Assembly (NCBI GenBank): GCA_003427395.1
Contig: BFEA01000213.1
Location: 763,791-815,310, forward strand
Direction of reading: 5' to 3'
DNA from: Chara braunii
Lineage: Eukaryota > Streptophyta > Charophyceae > Charales > Characeae
DNA: 51,520 nt
Shown: piece after piece, positions 11,130-22,468 of the stretch
How positions within the stretch are numbered: the first letter of the stretch is position 1
Layout: each line of letters begins with the position of its first letter
Program-made: the position numbers and the translations under genes
The notes under the pieces: model-generated
Told to the model about the DNA's origin: nothing
Database searches by the model: none
The model's input: the letters and a program-made list of their open reading frames with translations, nothing else

Positions 11130-11472
11130 GTAAACAAATAGCTCCTTATTAATATTTATTTCAAACCCCCTGCGGGTTATCCGAGAGGGCCCTGCACACA
11201 ATGCAAGGGCCACATTGCCATGAACGAGGTAGTAGTCATAGCCATGCTGAAGGTAAGGTCCGTGTTTCAGCAGTTATGGGACCACTGAGCACGCGAGTTT
11301 CAGGGCAACAGCAGGCCAACTCACCACGTGCTTTTCAGGGCTTCCCTCCACTAAAAATGTGCAAAACTAGAATGAATCTTCTGCTAGAACATGGAACCGT
11401 ACGCCGCCAAATGTTTTGTCTTTTGTGCAAGTGGTGACGAGAGAAGCAAGGCCCTTAGGGCCACTTGTCGTA

Positions 11473-11603
11473 GGAAAAGGAAACAAAAGAAAGAGATGAA
11501 TGAATCTTCTGCTAGAACATGGAACACATACGTCGCANGGAAAAGGAAACAAAAGAAAGAGATGAATGAATCTTCTGCTAGAACATGGAACACATACGTC
11601 GCA
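11473..11603. repeat. identical 65-bp copies flanking a single N
   Basis: The 65 bases at 11473-11537 are repeated exactly at 11539-11603, with one N (11538) between. This looks like two contig ends that overlap but were joined as a minimal gap rather than a real tandem duplication. Confidence 0.85.
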
Positions 11604-12137
11604 TATGTTTTGTCTTTTGTGCTGGTGACGAGTGGAGCAAGGCCCTTTGGGCCACTGCTCGCAGGAAAAAGAAACGAAAGAAAGAGAGAGCTACCGTAGT
11701 AAGTAGTTGTAACCTGTAACCCATAACTGCTTGAAAGCAGACCTGACTTCGGATCCAGAACATATATTGCTGGCCTGCTCTTCTTTTACACGAAATTTGC
11801 TGAACATCTCTTGAGATGTTGGGACCCTTGCATATGTACTGCTAGGGTCCTCCGCAAAAAAGACTATTCAACAAGGAATACATGGGCCTTTTTTTTTTTT
11901 GTGGGGAGGTGCACCATTGGCTACCTCAGCCAGCCTTCTCCAATTTTTTTTTTATATCCTATTTAGTGGGGTGCGTCGCATCACGTGCGCATGCATGCTT
12001 ACACGTGCGGAGCTCGAGCGCACGCGATACGCCGCAGGTATGGGTTGGAGTATAGGCGGAGTATAGGGGTGATATAGGGGATATTGGGGGGGTTAATAAG
12101 GATGTTGGGGGCGGTTCGGGAGTGTTAGGTTGGTGTA

Positions 12138-12496
12138 NNNNNNNNNNNNNNNNNNNNNNNNNNNNNNNNNNNNNNNNNNNNNNNNNNNNNNNNNNNNNNN
12201 NNNNNNNNNNNNNNNNNNNNNNNNNNNNNNNNNNNNNNNNNNNNNNNNNNNNNNNNNNNNNNNNNNNNNNNNNNNNNNNNNNNNNNNNNNNNNNNNNNNN
12301 NNNNNNNNNNNNNNNNNNNNNNNNNNNNNNNNNNNNNNNNNNNNNNNNNNNNNNNNNNNNNNNNNNNNNNNNNNNNNNNNNNNNNNNNNNNNNNNNNNNN
12401 NNNNNNNNNNNNNNNNNNNNNNNNNNNNNNNNNNNNNNNNNNNNNNNNNNNNNNNNNNNNNNNNNNNNNNNNNNNNNNNNNNNNNNNNNNNNNNNN
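12138..12496. other. assembly gap (359 N)
   Basis: Run of unknown bases inside the hAT-like element. An A-run follows immediately. Confidence 1.
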
Positions 12497-12617
12497 AAAA
12501 AAAAAAAAGTGCGGGGTGCCGATGATCCCCGACTGCTAGGTGCCGACCAGCCGATCGGTCGGCGGGTCAGCAGCCGACCAGTCAAGGGCCGCCGACCGTC
12601 GGGGTGTGCAACCCTGC

Positions 12618-13149
12618 ATGGCGTCCCTTCCTTCAAAAGAACTTTCCCAACCCCAATATCAACAAACCAAAGCAGAGGTGATGTCAACGGCTGCAATTCA
12701 GACACCCAACAGGAAATCCAAATGTCCAACCGAACCACCTGCTGAAACATCATTTGTTACCAGGAAGCAAAATCAGAATAAGAAAAATCCGAGGCAAACA
12801 CGCAAAGATGATATGATCCTTATGTAATGAACCCTATCTGGCAGATACTCAGAAGTCGTCAAAAATCAGTAGTCTCATTATCTGCCTCAAAGTCTCCAGA
12901 TCGTGAAGTGATATCTCAAACAGTATCTCATTACCATCACAAGAAGAGAGTGGAGGGGGAACAGACAAAGGAGAAGATGAAAGATCACACAGTAATCCCT
13001 TCTGACCCCTCTCCTTCTCTGGGCTTCTTCCCTCTCCACGTCAACAATGATAATAAGTTTATTCCTGATCACATAATACTGCCAGGCGGCACTTTTTCTC
13101 GTGAAGACCACGAAGTCATAGCAGATTCCCGTGACGACGTCAACCTCAG
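12618..13149 (+). CDS. candidate host exon(s), unknown product, frame break at ~12826
   Basis: From the ATG at 12618 a frame runs 69 codons to a TAA at 12825; its product is Lys/Gln/Asn-rich and mostly polar (SKELSQPQYQQTK, RKQNQNKKNPRQTRK). A second frame opens at an overlapping ATG (12827) and runs to a strong donor, CTCAG|GTGAGT, at 13149/13150; it includes GFFPLHVNNDNKFIPDH and looks protein-like. A single-base indel would join the two frames; alternatively they are chance ORFs or a small pseudogene. The first ATG overlaps the target duplication of the hAT-like element. No family is recognised and no later exon was found. Confidence 0.35.
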
Positions 13150-13225
13150 GTGAGTACTCGACCTCCTTCATCCACAGATCCCGATCTTCCTCCTCCTCGC
13201 AACCAGTCACCTCATGTAGACAGCG

Positions 13226-13520
13226 TGGACAATGCCATGTCAACAGTCGAAACAGGTGGCATATGCCACATCAGCAATGGAAACCAGTGGTAGCACCACA
13301 ACTGCATGCAATGTAGACCAGAGGTAGCGCCACATCAGCATGCAATGTAGACCAGAGGTAGCGCCACATCAGCATACAATATAGACCAGAGGTAACACCA
13401 CATCAGCATGCAATGTAGCCCAGAGGTAGCGCCACATCAGCATGCAATGAAAACCAGAGGTAGCGCTACGTCAGCAATGTAGACCAGAGGTAGCACCACA
13501 TTAGCATGCCACCTCAGCAA
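13226..13520. repeat. minisatellite, ~38-bp unit
   Basis: About seven or eight units with consensus like 'gtagaccagaggtagcgcca' followed by 'catcagcatgcaat', with substitutions and one shortened unit. It begins just downstream of the predicted donor at 13149, so it would lie in an intron if that exon is real. Confidence 0.9.
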
Positions 13521-14850
13521 GCCTGGCGCACAATGCAGAAAGCGTCAGCATGCTGTCTCCACCTCGTGCCGTCATCCGCATCGCCGATGCACAGCCAGCA
13601 TCAAGCCATCATAATGCCAGCGTCTAGTCAAAAAAAGCGAGCCAGCGTCAAAACAGCATAGCAAGACTGAATGCTTGACTCACTCGAGGCCAGCCTTAAG
13701 TAGCATTTGTCGAGGCTGTCTGGCTTCGGGTGCTTTCCCCACAGTCGTCCAGATTGACTCGCAGCTGAGGGCCCCGATTGTGCAGTTGCAGACTTCTCCC
13801 TTGGACCTGATGCTGTCTGGGTACCTGCATACAAAAGTGTGTGTGCTTGACCAGCGGCCTGGGCCAGGTACCTTTGGACTTGACTGTTGGGGTCTCGACA
13901 GTTGACCAAAGTCAACTGTCACACGTCCAGGCCCTGGGTCCTTGTATGGGGTCCTTTTTGCCCCCGTTTCGGCCTGGGCTGAGGGCGGCCGAGTCGGCCC
14001 TCAGTCTTTCCACGAGACATATGGCATGGGTTATTGCACTTATTTCTTTTCTTTAATTTGCACCATTTCTCCATTTATGTGTCATTCTTGCGCAGAGTTA
14101 GGCATGGCGGCCTGAGTAGTAGGGGACATATCTGCTTTTGTATTGTCCTCTGTACATCGGGGCAAGGCCCACCAGTCGGCCATAGCCACCACCATTCGGA
14201 TGTGGCTGAAGGTGTCGGTCATGGCTGTGGTGGACCTCGTTGGTTGCTGGCAGTGATGAGGAGATTCAGACATTTGTTCTGGTTCAGTCATTCATTGTCA
14301 TTATCATTATTTATTGAAGTGAACAGGTTGGGGGACATGAGGAGGATAAAGCGAGTTAGCGAGTGAAGGGGGATTTGGCATTGGTCTTTGCACTTGGGAA
14401 TAGATCATAACATATTTCTATGCATCGTCAAAACAAGGGGCTGTGACAAACTGTTTCATCGGAGTCTCAAACACTCATCAGGAGGCTGAAACATCTACAG
14501 TCTGCAGAATCCCCTAACTGATGAACATAACGGCATGAGGCTTGCTGGGGGCCCTTTTGTCTGTCGGGTGCAGAGGCCTGAAAGGCCCTGCACGCGGCTC
14601 AATCCTCGCATACCCCCACCAAGATTTTTGGCTCCTTTTAGTTTAAACTCATAGCTGCCCTCATGCATCCCAGTCATTTCTATAAACTGAGTCCCTGTTT
14701 TGATCCTTTTACGTTAAACTCATAGCTGCTCCATGGATACTTAAGATCCTTCTGTTTTTTTTTCTTCCTTTTGGTTTTAACCATGGCTATGCCGGACCCG
14801 GACCCGGACAGCTCATGTCCGGGGACAGCACGCATGTCCGGTCATGTACA
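13521..14850. other. non-coding stretch with hairpins
   Basis: No gene or recognisable element is seen. It holds a perfect inverted repeat at 13897-13920 (GACAGTTGAC, 4-nt loop, GTCAACTGTC) and a second at about 13978-14003 (CTGAGGGC ... GCCCTCAG). Near 14790-14850 are short repeats of 'ggacccggaca' and 'catgtccggtcatgt' just before the D-type LTR. Confidence 0.6.
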
Positions 14851-15405
14851 TGCAATGACTTGCTGGTTTCTGGTTGCCTGTAGCCTCTGTCGTCGAGGCT
14901 GTACCATAGGTAGGATAGATTTGTAATTTTGTTTGGCTGAGGGCCAACCAAGAGACCTACCTGTAGGGAAATTCTAGAGGGACATATCTGTAAATTCAGG
15001 AAAACACAGGCCCGTACTAACTGAAATTGCCTACAGCTACCCTAATTGCGAATAGCAGACCCAGGCTACCCCTAGGACAGAAAGGCCCTATGGGTACTAA
15101 TTGCCTACAGCTACCCTAATTGCGAATAGCAGACCCAGGCTTCGCCTAGGACAGAAAGGCCCTATGGGCCTAAGCTGATAGACGGTCCTATAGCCTATAG
15201 CCGGGTTGGGAGAGGCCCTAGAGGCCGAAACTGAAACGGTACAGGTCGGTCCAGTCAGTCTGGTCTAGGTCGTGTCTAGGCTAGTGTAGGTTATAGATAG
15301 AATGAGGACATCGGTTCAGGGCTTTTGGCGGTTGGTACTGTGTACATCGCTGCGGTGCAACGCATGAACTGGCGTGGTAACAGCTTCAGCGTTGGAGGAG
15401 ACAGA
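14851..15405 (+). repeat. truncated D-type LTR in plus orientation
   Basis: It begins TGCAATGACTTGCTGG and aligns by eye with the first ~500 bp of the D 3' LTR read on the minus strand from 16676. At 15405 it is cut by the end of the inserted D element. The missing second half of this LTR was not found elsewhere in the window. A 74-bp tandem duplication (15025-15098, 15099-15172) lies inside. Confidence 0.75.
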
Positions 15406-16676
15406 TGTTATGATTCTGGTTGTTTGTTGTCTGAATACCAACACTCACTCGCACAGAGTTCCAGGCATGCCCATACATACACAGAAGGAAGGGGAGAGGA
15501 TAGGAGTATCACACCGCACAGGGAGAGATAAACACAGCGGAAGACTTGACCATGCGATATGACAGGGTGCAGTGAAAGTGCAATTCACTCCACTCGATCC
15601 CCACAACCAGTCATAGAGAAAAGCCGAGCAGATCACATCCAGGAAACAATGAAACGATGATAGTCCAAACCCAGTTATACACTGTTTATTAAACTCAGAG
15701 TCTCGAATTGTCAGGATAACTTCAGTACTACAGTGCGCTGCTCAGAAATGAGCAGCGCTTCACTCCCCAACCCTGATTAACACCTGTAACACCCCTGAGT
15801 CCCCGAAACATCAAGTGCCACCCAAATACAGCCTCCTGAGAGAAGCACCACCCTGAAACAGGCCTCTGAGGCCGAGCGCCACTCAGAGGATGAAGAAGAA
15901 GACCAACGCCACAGTACCTGATGATGACGAAGTGTTGAAAGACTTCCCAGGTGAAGTCTGCAGCAGTGCCACCAAACCCTGACAGGATGACCTCTGAGAA
16001 GAAGCTGCAGCTATGGCTGCAGCGCCACCACCCTGGAACCCCACTCCGGAGGAGGGTCCAGCAGGGCACCAATCTCTCTCGCCTCCAACAGACCTCGATA
16101 ACCCAGGCCTCTGTCAGCCCCTGCGTGCTGGCAGAGTACAGTGCAGGTCCCAGCTATGGCCGGCGCTCCGAAGGTCTGGCTATGCCTGTCTCCTTCCACG
16201 CTGAGCCGTCACCACTTCCGGTTCACACATAGCGCAGCAGCCATGTACTCAGTACCAACTGCCAAAAACCCTGAACCGATGTGCCCAATCTATCTATAGA
16301 CTACAACTAGACCGGACTGACTGACCGACCGGTACCGTTTCTGTTTCGGCCTATCGGCCTCTACCAAACCCGGCTATAGGTTATAAGACCGTCTATCAGA
16401 ATATACGGGGATGACTTGTGGCTAGGGGTCCGTTAGGGCCTGTCTGTCCTAGGGGTAGCCCGGGCCTGCTATTCGCAGTTAGGGTAGGTGTAGGGAATTC
16501 TGTTAGTGTCGGGCCTGTATTTTTCCCAGATTTGCAAATATGTCCCTCACGAATTTCCTTCACAGGTAGGTCTCTCGGTTAGCCCTCAGCCAAACAAAAT
16601 TACGAATCTGTCCTACCTATAGTACAGCCTCGACACAGAGAGGCTACAAGCGACCAGAAAACAGCAAGTCATTGCA
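15406..16676 (-). repeat. 3' LTR of gypsy D (~1.27 kb)
   Basis: On the minus strand it starts TGCAATGACTTGC after the purine-rich CCGGGGAAGGGTAGG stretch and ends CCAGAATCATAACA. The same ending precedes the primer binding site at 24972. An AATAAA signal (minus) is at 15685-15690. The interior is non-coding. Confidence 0.75.
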
Positions 16677-16709
16677 GACCTACCCTTCCCCGGAGCGAGG
16701 ACCTCCAAG

Positions 16710-19700
16710 CTAGGGGCGTAGGCGTGCAGAACGTCGAAGGGATTCTCCCTTATGTGCTGCCTCATATTTGAGGATCACAGACTTGGCAGTCTTCAGAAGT
16801 TCCTTGCGAGTAAACCAGCGGTCCTCAGTATGTGGCTGGTACAAAAACTTCACAAGGTACTCCTTATCTGGACCTGTACCTGACTCATCCTCCACAGTTT
16901 CGACCTCATATCCTTTGCCAGGAATAGGGGGCCCGAACTGAGGGGGCCTGTCTGGGGATGCATCAGCCGGCGTGAACGGCAGCAGCTTAGATGCATGAAA
17001 GACAGGGTAGGTTTGTGGATGCAGAGGGACATCCACTGTATAGGATGGTCCAAATGGATCAACTCCCACTGTATCTAAGACCTTCCATGGACCCATATAT
17101 CGTGGCAACAACTTAGGCGAAATGTCCTCCTCTCGCGACAACTCAGAACTGAGTACCCGCACCCAGTCACCTGTGCGAATAGTAGAAGGATGCCTGTGCT
17201 TATTAGCCTGCTGAATCATAGCCTTTTGGGCTTTCAACAGGTTAGCACGGGTGCGCTCTGTGTCCACACGATAACGCCTGGTGAACTCTGCAGTTCCAGG
17301 TGTCAACGTAGGGGCAGCCTTAACAATGATGTCATCGAGAGGCCGCTGTAGCTCACGACCCCAGTGCAACCGGTAGGGTGTGAAGCTAGTAGAGGAGTGT
17401 ATAGATGTGTTATAAATAAGTTGTGTACGAATTAAATGGAGATCCCAGTGCTGCTGATCGGGACTGATCATAGGACGCAGCAATTGGAATAGAATCTGGT
17501 TCATCACTTCAGCTTGTCCGTTGCCTTCAGGATGACGACCAGATGTCATATCCAATCTGGAATGAAGGTAATCCCTGCGGTAGGATTGCCATTCATTGCT
17601 GCAAAAACGAGGATCTCGATCACTGACGATAGAGGTGGGTGGTCCATGATGTGTAACCCACCTGTCAGCAAACGCCGCCTGAACGGCTGGCACACGAGCC
17701 TAAGCTGGTAAGGGGATGAACTTGCATATTTCGAAAACCGATCCACAAATACCATGACCTGACGCATACCACGAGGGCTAGTCCTACCTAAGTCAGTAAA
17801 GTCAATAGACACCGACCGTGCGGGTGCATCTGGAATAGGTAGTGGTTTGAGTAGGCCAAGGGGAGGTCGACGTGCAACCTTGTTCCTTTGGCATAGCTCA
17901 CAGGTTTCCACATAGTGCAACATGTCACTCCTCATCTCCTTCCAGAAGAAGTGTTGCGACAGGGCTGCATAAGATTTGAGGGCACCAAAGTGACCACGAG
18001 CATCATGACACTCTGACATCAAAAGTGTCCTCAGCTTGCGGTCCTCGGGAATGGACGGGCGCTCCTCACCTCTGTTGCATGTGTACAGCAGACGCAAGAC
18101 CAAAATATATCCTAGTTCAGAGGCAGGATCATCCTGGAGATTCCTCACAATAGGCCCAAAAATCTCATCCTGGGGCAGCAAACGGGCAATGGTCTGACGA
18201 GTCTTCTCTCCAAATGAGTGAGTGAAGGAGATCAAGAAGAGAGCGTCAGGCCTACGAGAAAGGGCATCTGCTACTCGATTGTAGCAGCCCTTCTTGTGCC
18301 TCACTTCAAAGTCAAACATGTCAATGAACTGGATATAGCGAGCAAGCTTATCATTCAATTCTCCCTGGGACTTCATCCACTGTAGGGTGGAGTGATCTGA
18401 GAAGATCTTGAAGTGTCTGCCCAGGAGGAAGTGCTTCCAATGCTTGAGCCGCTGACGCAAGAGCATAAAGCTCTTTCTCATAGGTAGAGGCCTGCAACTT
18501 CTTTGTTTTGATCTTCTAACTCATGTATTCGATAGGCTGCAGACCATTACCATCATCTTCTTGAAGTACAGCCCCTATACCATACTGACTAGCATCAGTG
18601 GTAAGCACAAAAGGCAAGGTAGGGTCAGGTAACTTCAAGACAGGGGCACGAATCAAGGTCTCCTTGAGACATGTGAAAGCCTCCTGACACTCTGATGTCC
18701 AAAGAAAGGAAGTGACTTTCTTGTAAGATCAGTCAAGGGAGATGCAATAGACGAGAAGTTCTAAATGAACTTCCTGTAGTAGGATGCAAGTCCCAAGAAT
18801 GACCGGACATCACGAATGTAAGCAGGTCGCGGCCAGTCCTGAACAGTAGCAACTTTCGTTGCTTCAAGAGCCAACCCCTCTCCAAAAATGACGTGACCCA
18901 GATAGACTACAAAGGGAACCCCAAAAGAGGATTTCTCCCTGTTGATCTTATACTAGTTATAACGTAAGGCCTGGAGGACCAGAGCCAGGTGCTGCGCATG
19001 CTCCTGGACAGATCAACTGAATACCAAGATATCATCAAGGTAGACGACTACGAACTTGTCCAGATAAGGCCCGAGTATGCGATGCATCTCGATTTGGAAA
19101 GTGCCTGGGGCATTGCAAAGACCGAATGGCATAACCAGGAACTCGTAAGTACCATACCTTGTTTTGAAGGCAGTCTTGTGGACATTGCCTTAAGCCATCT
19201 CAATTTGGAGACAACCAAATTTGAGGTCGATCTTGCTAAAGATGGTACAACCCTGCACTATGTCCAACAGATCATCAATGCGAGGAAGGGGCTCTGTAGA
19301 CTTCCTCGTGATTTTGTTGAGACCTCTATAGTCCACGCACATCCTGAACTCACCATTCCCCTTTGAAACAAAGAGGACTGGTGCCCCAAACACAAATGTG
19401 TTGGGCCTGATCCATCCCTTGCTGGTCAAGGTCTCCAACTGTCTCCTCAGCTCTTCAAGTTCAGCAGGGGACATCCTGTAGACTCGTCCCTTGGGAGGGA
19501 CCGAACCAGGCAGGATCTCAATCTTATGTTTGGTCTGCCTATGGACAAGTCCAGTAGGCTCCTCCATAAGATCTGAGAAGTTGTATAACACGTGCTGAAT
19601 CTGAGAGGGACAGGGAGCAGTCTGCACGTCAGTCTGTTTAACATAGGCCACGAACAAATGGGCGTGGTCAGTCTGGCGTGAAGATCGCAGAAATCTGCGA

Positions 19701-20101
19701 GCACTCGTGCAATAACAACTGCTGGTCGGATGGTACTCGTCAGCGAGCATGCAAGGGCGATATACCCCATGCCGGTCAGGCAGCTCAACCCTAGGGATCC
19801 GCCAATCGATCCTAGGATTGGTGGCACCAAGCCACTGCATGGAGAAAACAAGGTCAAAGGGGACATTGGGGAAGACAGAGAAATTCAGGCGATGCCTGAT
19901 TTCTCCCTGCTTGTCAAAGGACACAGGTAGGCCCTTGACAGCAGTAGTGATCCTGACTGTGGAAGATTCTCCTATGCGACCCTCAATAGGCTGTCGCAAT
20001 TTCACCAATCTCTGATCCAAGTGCAGCTTGCTGATTGCCTTGGGAGAGATGAAGTTGCAAGTAGCCCCACAGTCCAAGAGCCCTTTGATCTTGGCTCCCA
20101 C
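16710..20101 (-). pseudogene. pol: pol of gypsy D: protease, RT, RNase H, integrase, chromodomain (broken)
   Basis: The protease (about 20095-19840) has LLDCGATCNFI where D-S/T-G-A is expected, so Cys replaces Ser/Thr beside the catalytic Asp. RT begins in the same frame with [16 protein letters not shown] and FRMCVDYRGLN; motif A reads KIDLKFGCLQIE, having lost the usual SGYHQ, and the frame ends at 19190. RT then continues in other frames with [11 protein letters not shown] (about 19050, YLDD intact). The RNase H end and the integrase zinc region (ECHDARGHFG ... CELCQRN) lie in 18481-17546. The DDE core and chromodomain lie in 17693-16710 (SDRDPRF, GNGQAEVMN, EYLVKFLYQPHTEDRWF). Frameshifts at about 19190, 18480 and 17690 and stops near 18770 make it defective. 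Confidence 0.85.
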
Positions 20102-20354
20102 GATGAAGGGTCGAAGCAGGATGGGTTCAGACTTATGCTTTTCTTCTTTTCCTGCAAAGACAGGAAAAGATCAGCAAGACACTGAGCATCCTCCTCCTCC
20201 CACGTCTCATCCAACTCAGAGTCTTCAAAAGTGAAAGACCCTGAAGATGCAACCCCAGAGATAGAAGAACCAGCGAGAGAATGTGAAGATTCACCTTCAT
20301 CAGAAAGTGAATCAGCACTGGTGGAAGGAGCTGCTGCTTCCACCTCTCTCTGCT

Positions 20355-21988
20355 CTAGTTTTTTGGACTAGAGTTGCATGTAGACCTGCGAGGCATGCTG
20401 GGACAGTCCTTTAAGAAATGGTACCCCTCGCATCTCAGGCAGACCCCCTTGTCCTTTCTCTTCCTCCATACCCCCTCCTGGATCCTGAGTGTTTGACAGG
20501 GGAAGGTGGAAGGATCAAGCGGGTTAGCTGGCCAGCGGACGTCATGTGGAAAAGGCACTCTCTGGGCACCAGGGGAAGAGGCACGTCCCTTTCCTTTCCC
20601 CTGTTTGCTGGTTGATGCTTTCTGGGCAGGGGCCTTGCCCTTTGTCAAGCCCATCAAAGCATCAGCCAGGGCAAGAACCGCAGAGTCTGCAGCAAATGAT
20701 GAGGCAGTCCCAGGTGGAGGGCTCAGCGCTCCCACCCTGGGATGCTGCGTCACTATCTGCACCAGAAGCTGCAACAGCAAACAGGGCACCCTTCCTCCTT
20801 CTTCGCCCTTTGGAAGAGGGTCCCCTCCTCCCTTCAGAAGGTGCTTCTTGGACATGGAGTTTCAACTCCAAGTCCAGGGCTGCTCTGCCAAAGGACCGCC
20901 AGTCCTTGTGGCCCTGAGAGAATAGAGCAAGCTGGAATTGCTCAGGCGCTGCCCTGAGGAAATGAATGAGCAGCCCTGCTCACTCATCTCCAACCCAGGA
21001 GTCGATGTGAGACTGAGTACAGTTGGACAGGGAGCATCAAACTTTCTCTGGCCCAGGCTCAAAATTTTGTCTGCTGCTTTCCTGGCCTGCTCCTTGCCTG
21101 CAAACCGGTCCTGCAGTGCCTGCAGAAATCCAGCCACCCCCAGCCTTTGTGCCCAATCAGACATCTCCATACCTTGCTTGCTGGAGGTCGAGGTGCACCA
21201 TTTCAGTGCAGCCCGCTCCAAGTGAGCAAGGATGGCAGACACCTTGACATCCTCATCACATTTGAACCCACTCAGGTAGGTTCTCTGGGCAGCGACCCAA
21301 TCTGCAACATCCACCTTTGGGTCCTCACCTGAGAACATGGGTGGTGTCAGCTTAGGCCACTGAAACTCAAATGGTGTTGAGGGTGGTGAAGCTGCTGTTG
21401 ATTTGGGGGTAGAGAATGGAGACGAGGGTCTGGATTGCGGGGCTTTCTGGGAACCGGCTTGGGATGGCCCAGGAGAGGGAGGAGCGGTCTGAGCAAAGGG
21501 GATCTGCAGGTGATTGAAGAGACGGTCCAGCTTGGAAGAAATATCTTTCAGCTGCCGAGTATGCTCGGCCATGCTGTCTTCCAAACTGGTGATTCTGGCG
21601 TCCCAATTAGTAATTCATCCTGCAGGAGGACGAATTCAACTATGTCCTTATTGTACTGACTGGAGCTGTCACTGGTCCTGACCTTCTCTACATCAGTTGT
21701 CAACTCCCTCCTTCTCGTTTCTTTTCTTGGAGCTTCTACATCAGTTGTCAACTCCTTCCTTCTCGTTTCGTTTCTTGCAGCTGCCTCCTTCCTCTTCAGC
21801 TCAGCCTTTAGAGACTCAACTGTCTGGGCCTGTTGGCGGAGTTTCTCCTCCTGGGCCCGCAGTTCAGCCTCTAGAGGGTCAAGCAAAACCGGTGTCTCGG
21901 GCTGTAATGTTATTTTCAGTTGAACCTGAGGCTTCTCCTCATAAGTCTCAGCCTGCTTAGACACTTCGGCCTTCCCAGAATCAGCCAT
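20355..21988 (-). pseudogene. gag: gag of gypsy D, frameshifted, atypical zinc knuckle
   Basis: From the ATG at 21988 (MADSGKAEVSKQ) the N-terminus is a predicted coiled coil rich in Glu, Lys and Arg, with a duplicated block (ETRRKELTTDVE / ETRRRELTTDVE, from an imperfect ~48-bp DNA tandem repeat at about 21692-21780). A frameshift near 21600 leads to the capsid-type gag domain (21584-20862: WPKLTPPMFSGEDPKVDVADW ... LERAALKW). A second shift leads to a Lys/Ser-rich stretch and the knuckle at 20403-20441. That knuckle reads CLRCEGYHFLKDC, with three rather than four residues between the second Cys and His, so zinc binding may be impaired. An acidic Ser-rich segment (20343-20102) links gag to protease. 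Confidence 0.8.
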
Positions 21989-22468
21989 TTTATCGACCCA
22001 CAATACAGATAAATAAAAATAAACAAACAATCAAAGACAGTGCAACACTCAATTGTTGTCACCTGCCTGGAGAGAGAAGATTGGTTAATCTGAGCAAGTG
22101 AGTGCTCAGTCTCAGCAGACCACTTGAGGGTCAAAGTCAGTTTAGAGACCACTCAGGCAAAAATCAATTTCACGATTTTTCCATCCCTTCTCTGACACAA
22201 CAATTGCATGCAATAATTGCAAATCCTGATGTAGTCTTGTACTGATTAGTATTGATTAGTAATTAGACAGAGTGACTAATAAGGGTTAGACAGGCGTCCA
22301 CTGATGACCAAGATGCAGCAATTTACAGGTTATCCTATTTTCAGACCTACCCTACAGACCTCACCACTATATGACCCTGTATGCCATACCCTGGGTATGG
22401 CGAATTACAGTTTTCATTGTAACTGACTCGAAACATCAAATATGGATGTGCGATTTCAAACACTAACC

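Larger units (their letters stand above)
10716..12616. mobile_element. hAT-like TIR element, non-autonomous, ~1.9 kb including gap
   Basis: Both ends read inward CAGGGTTGCA, a form typical of hAT terminal inverted repeats. Beyond this, both subterminal regions are rich in CCGACCGGTCGG-type palindromes. The flanking 8-mers are CAGGGCGT (10708-10715) and CATGGCGT (12617-12624), matching at seven of eight positions, as expected for the 8-bp hAT target duplication. The interior holds a GA microsatellite, R1 repeats, T-runs and a 359-base assembly gap. No transposase is visible in the sequenced part, so it is non-autonomous or its gene lies in the gap. Part of the interior (about 11700-12050) matches 47440-47800 in inverse orientation. 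Confidence 0.75.

Noticed and set aside
13226-13520. CRISPR-like array (regular ~38-bp repeats)
   Set aside because: Units are contiguous without distinct spacers, and the context is eukaryotic. It is a minisatellite.
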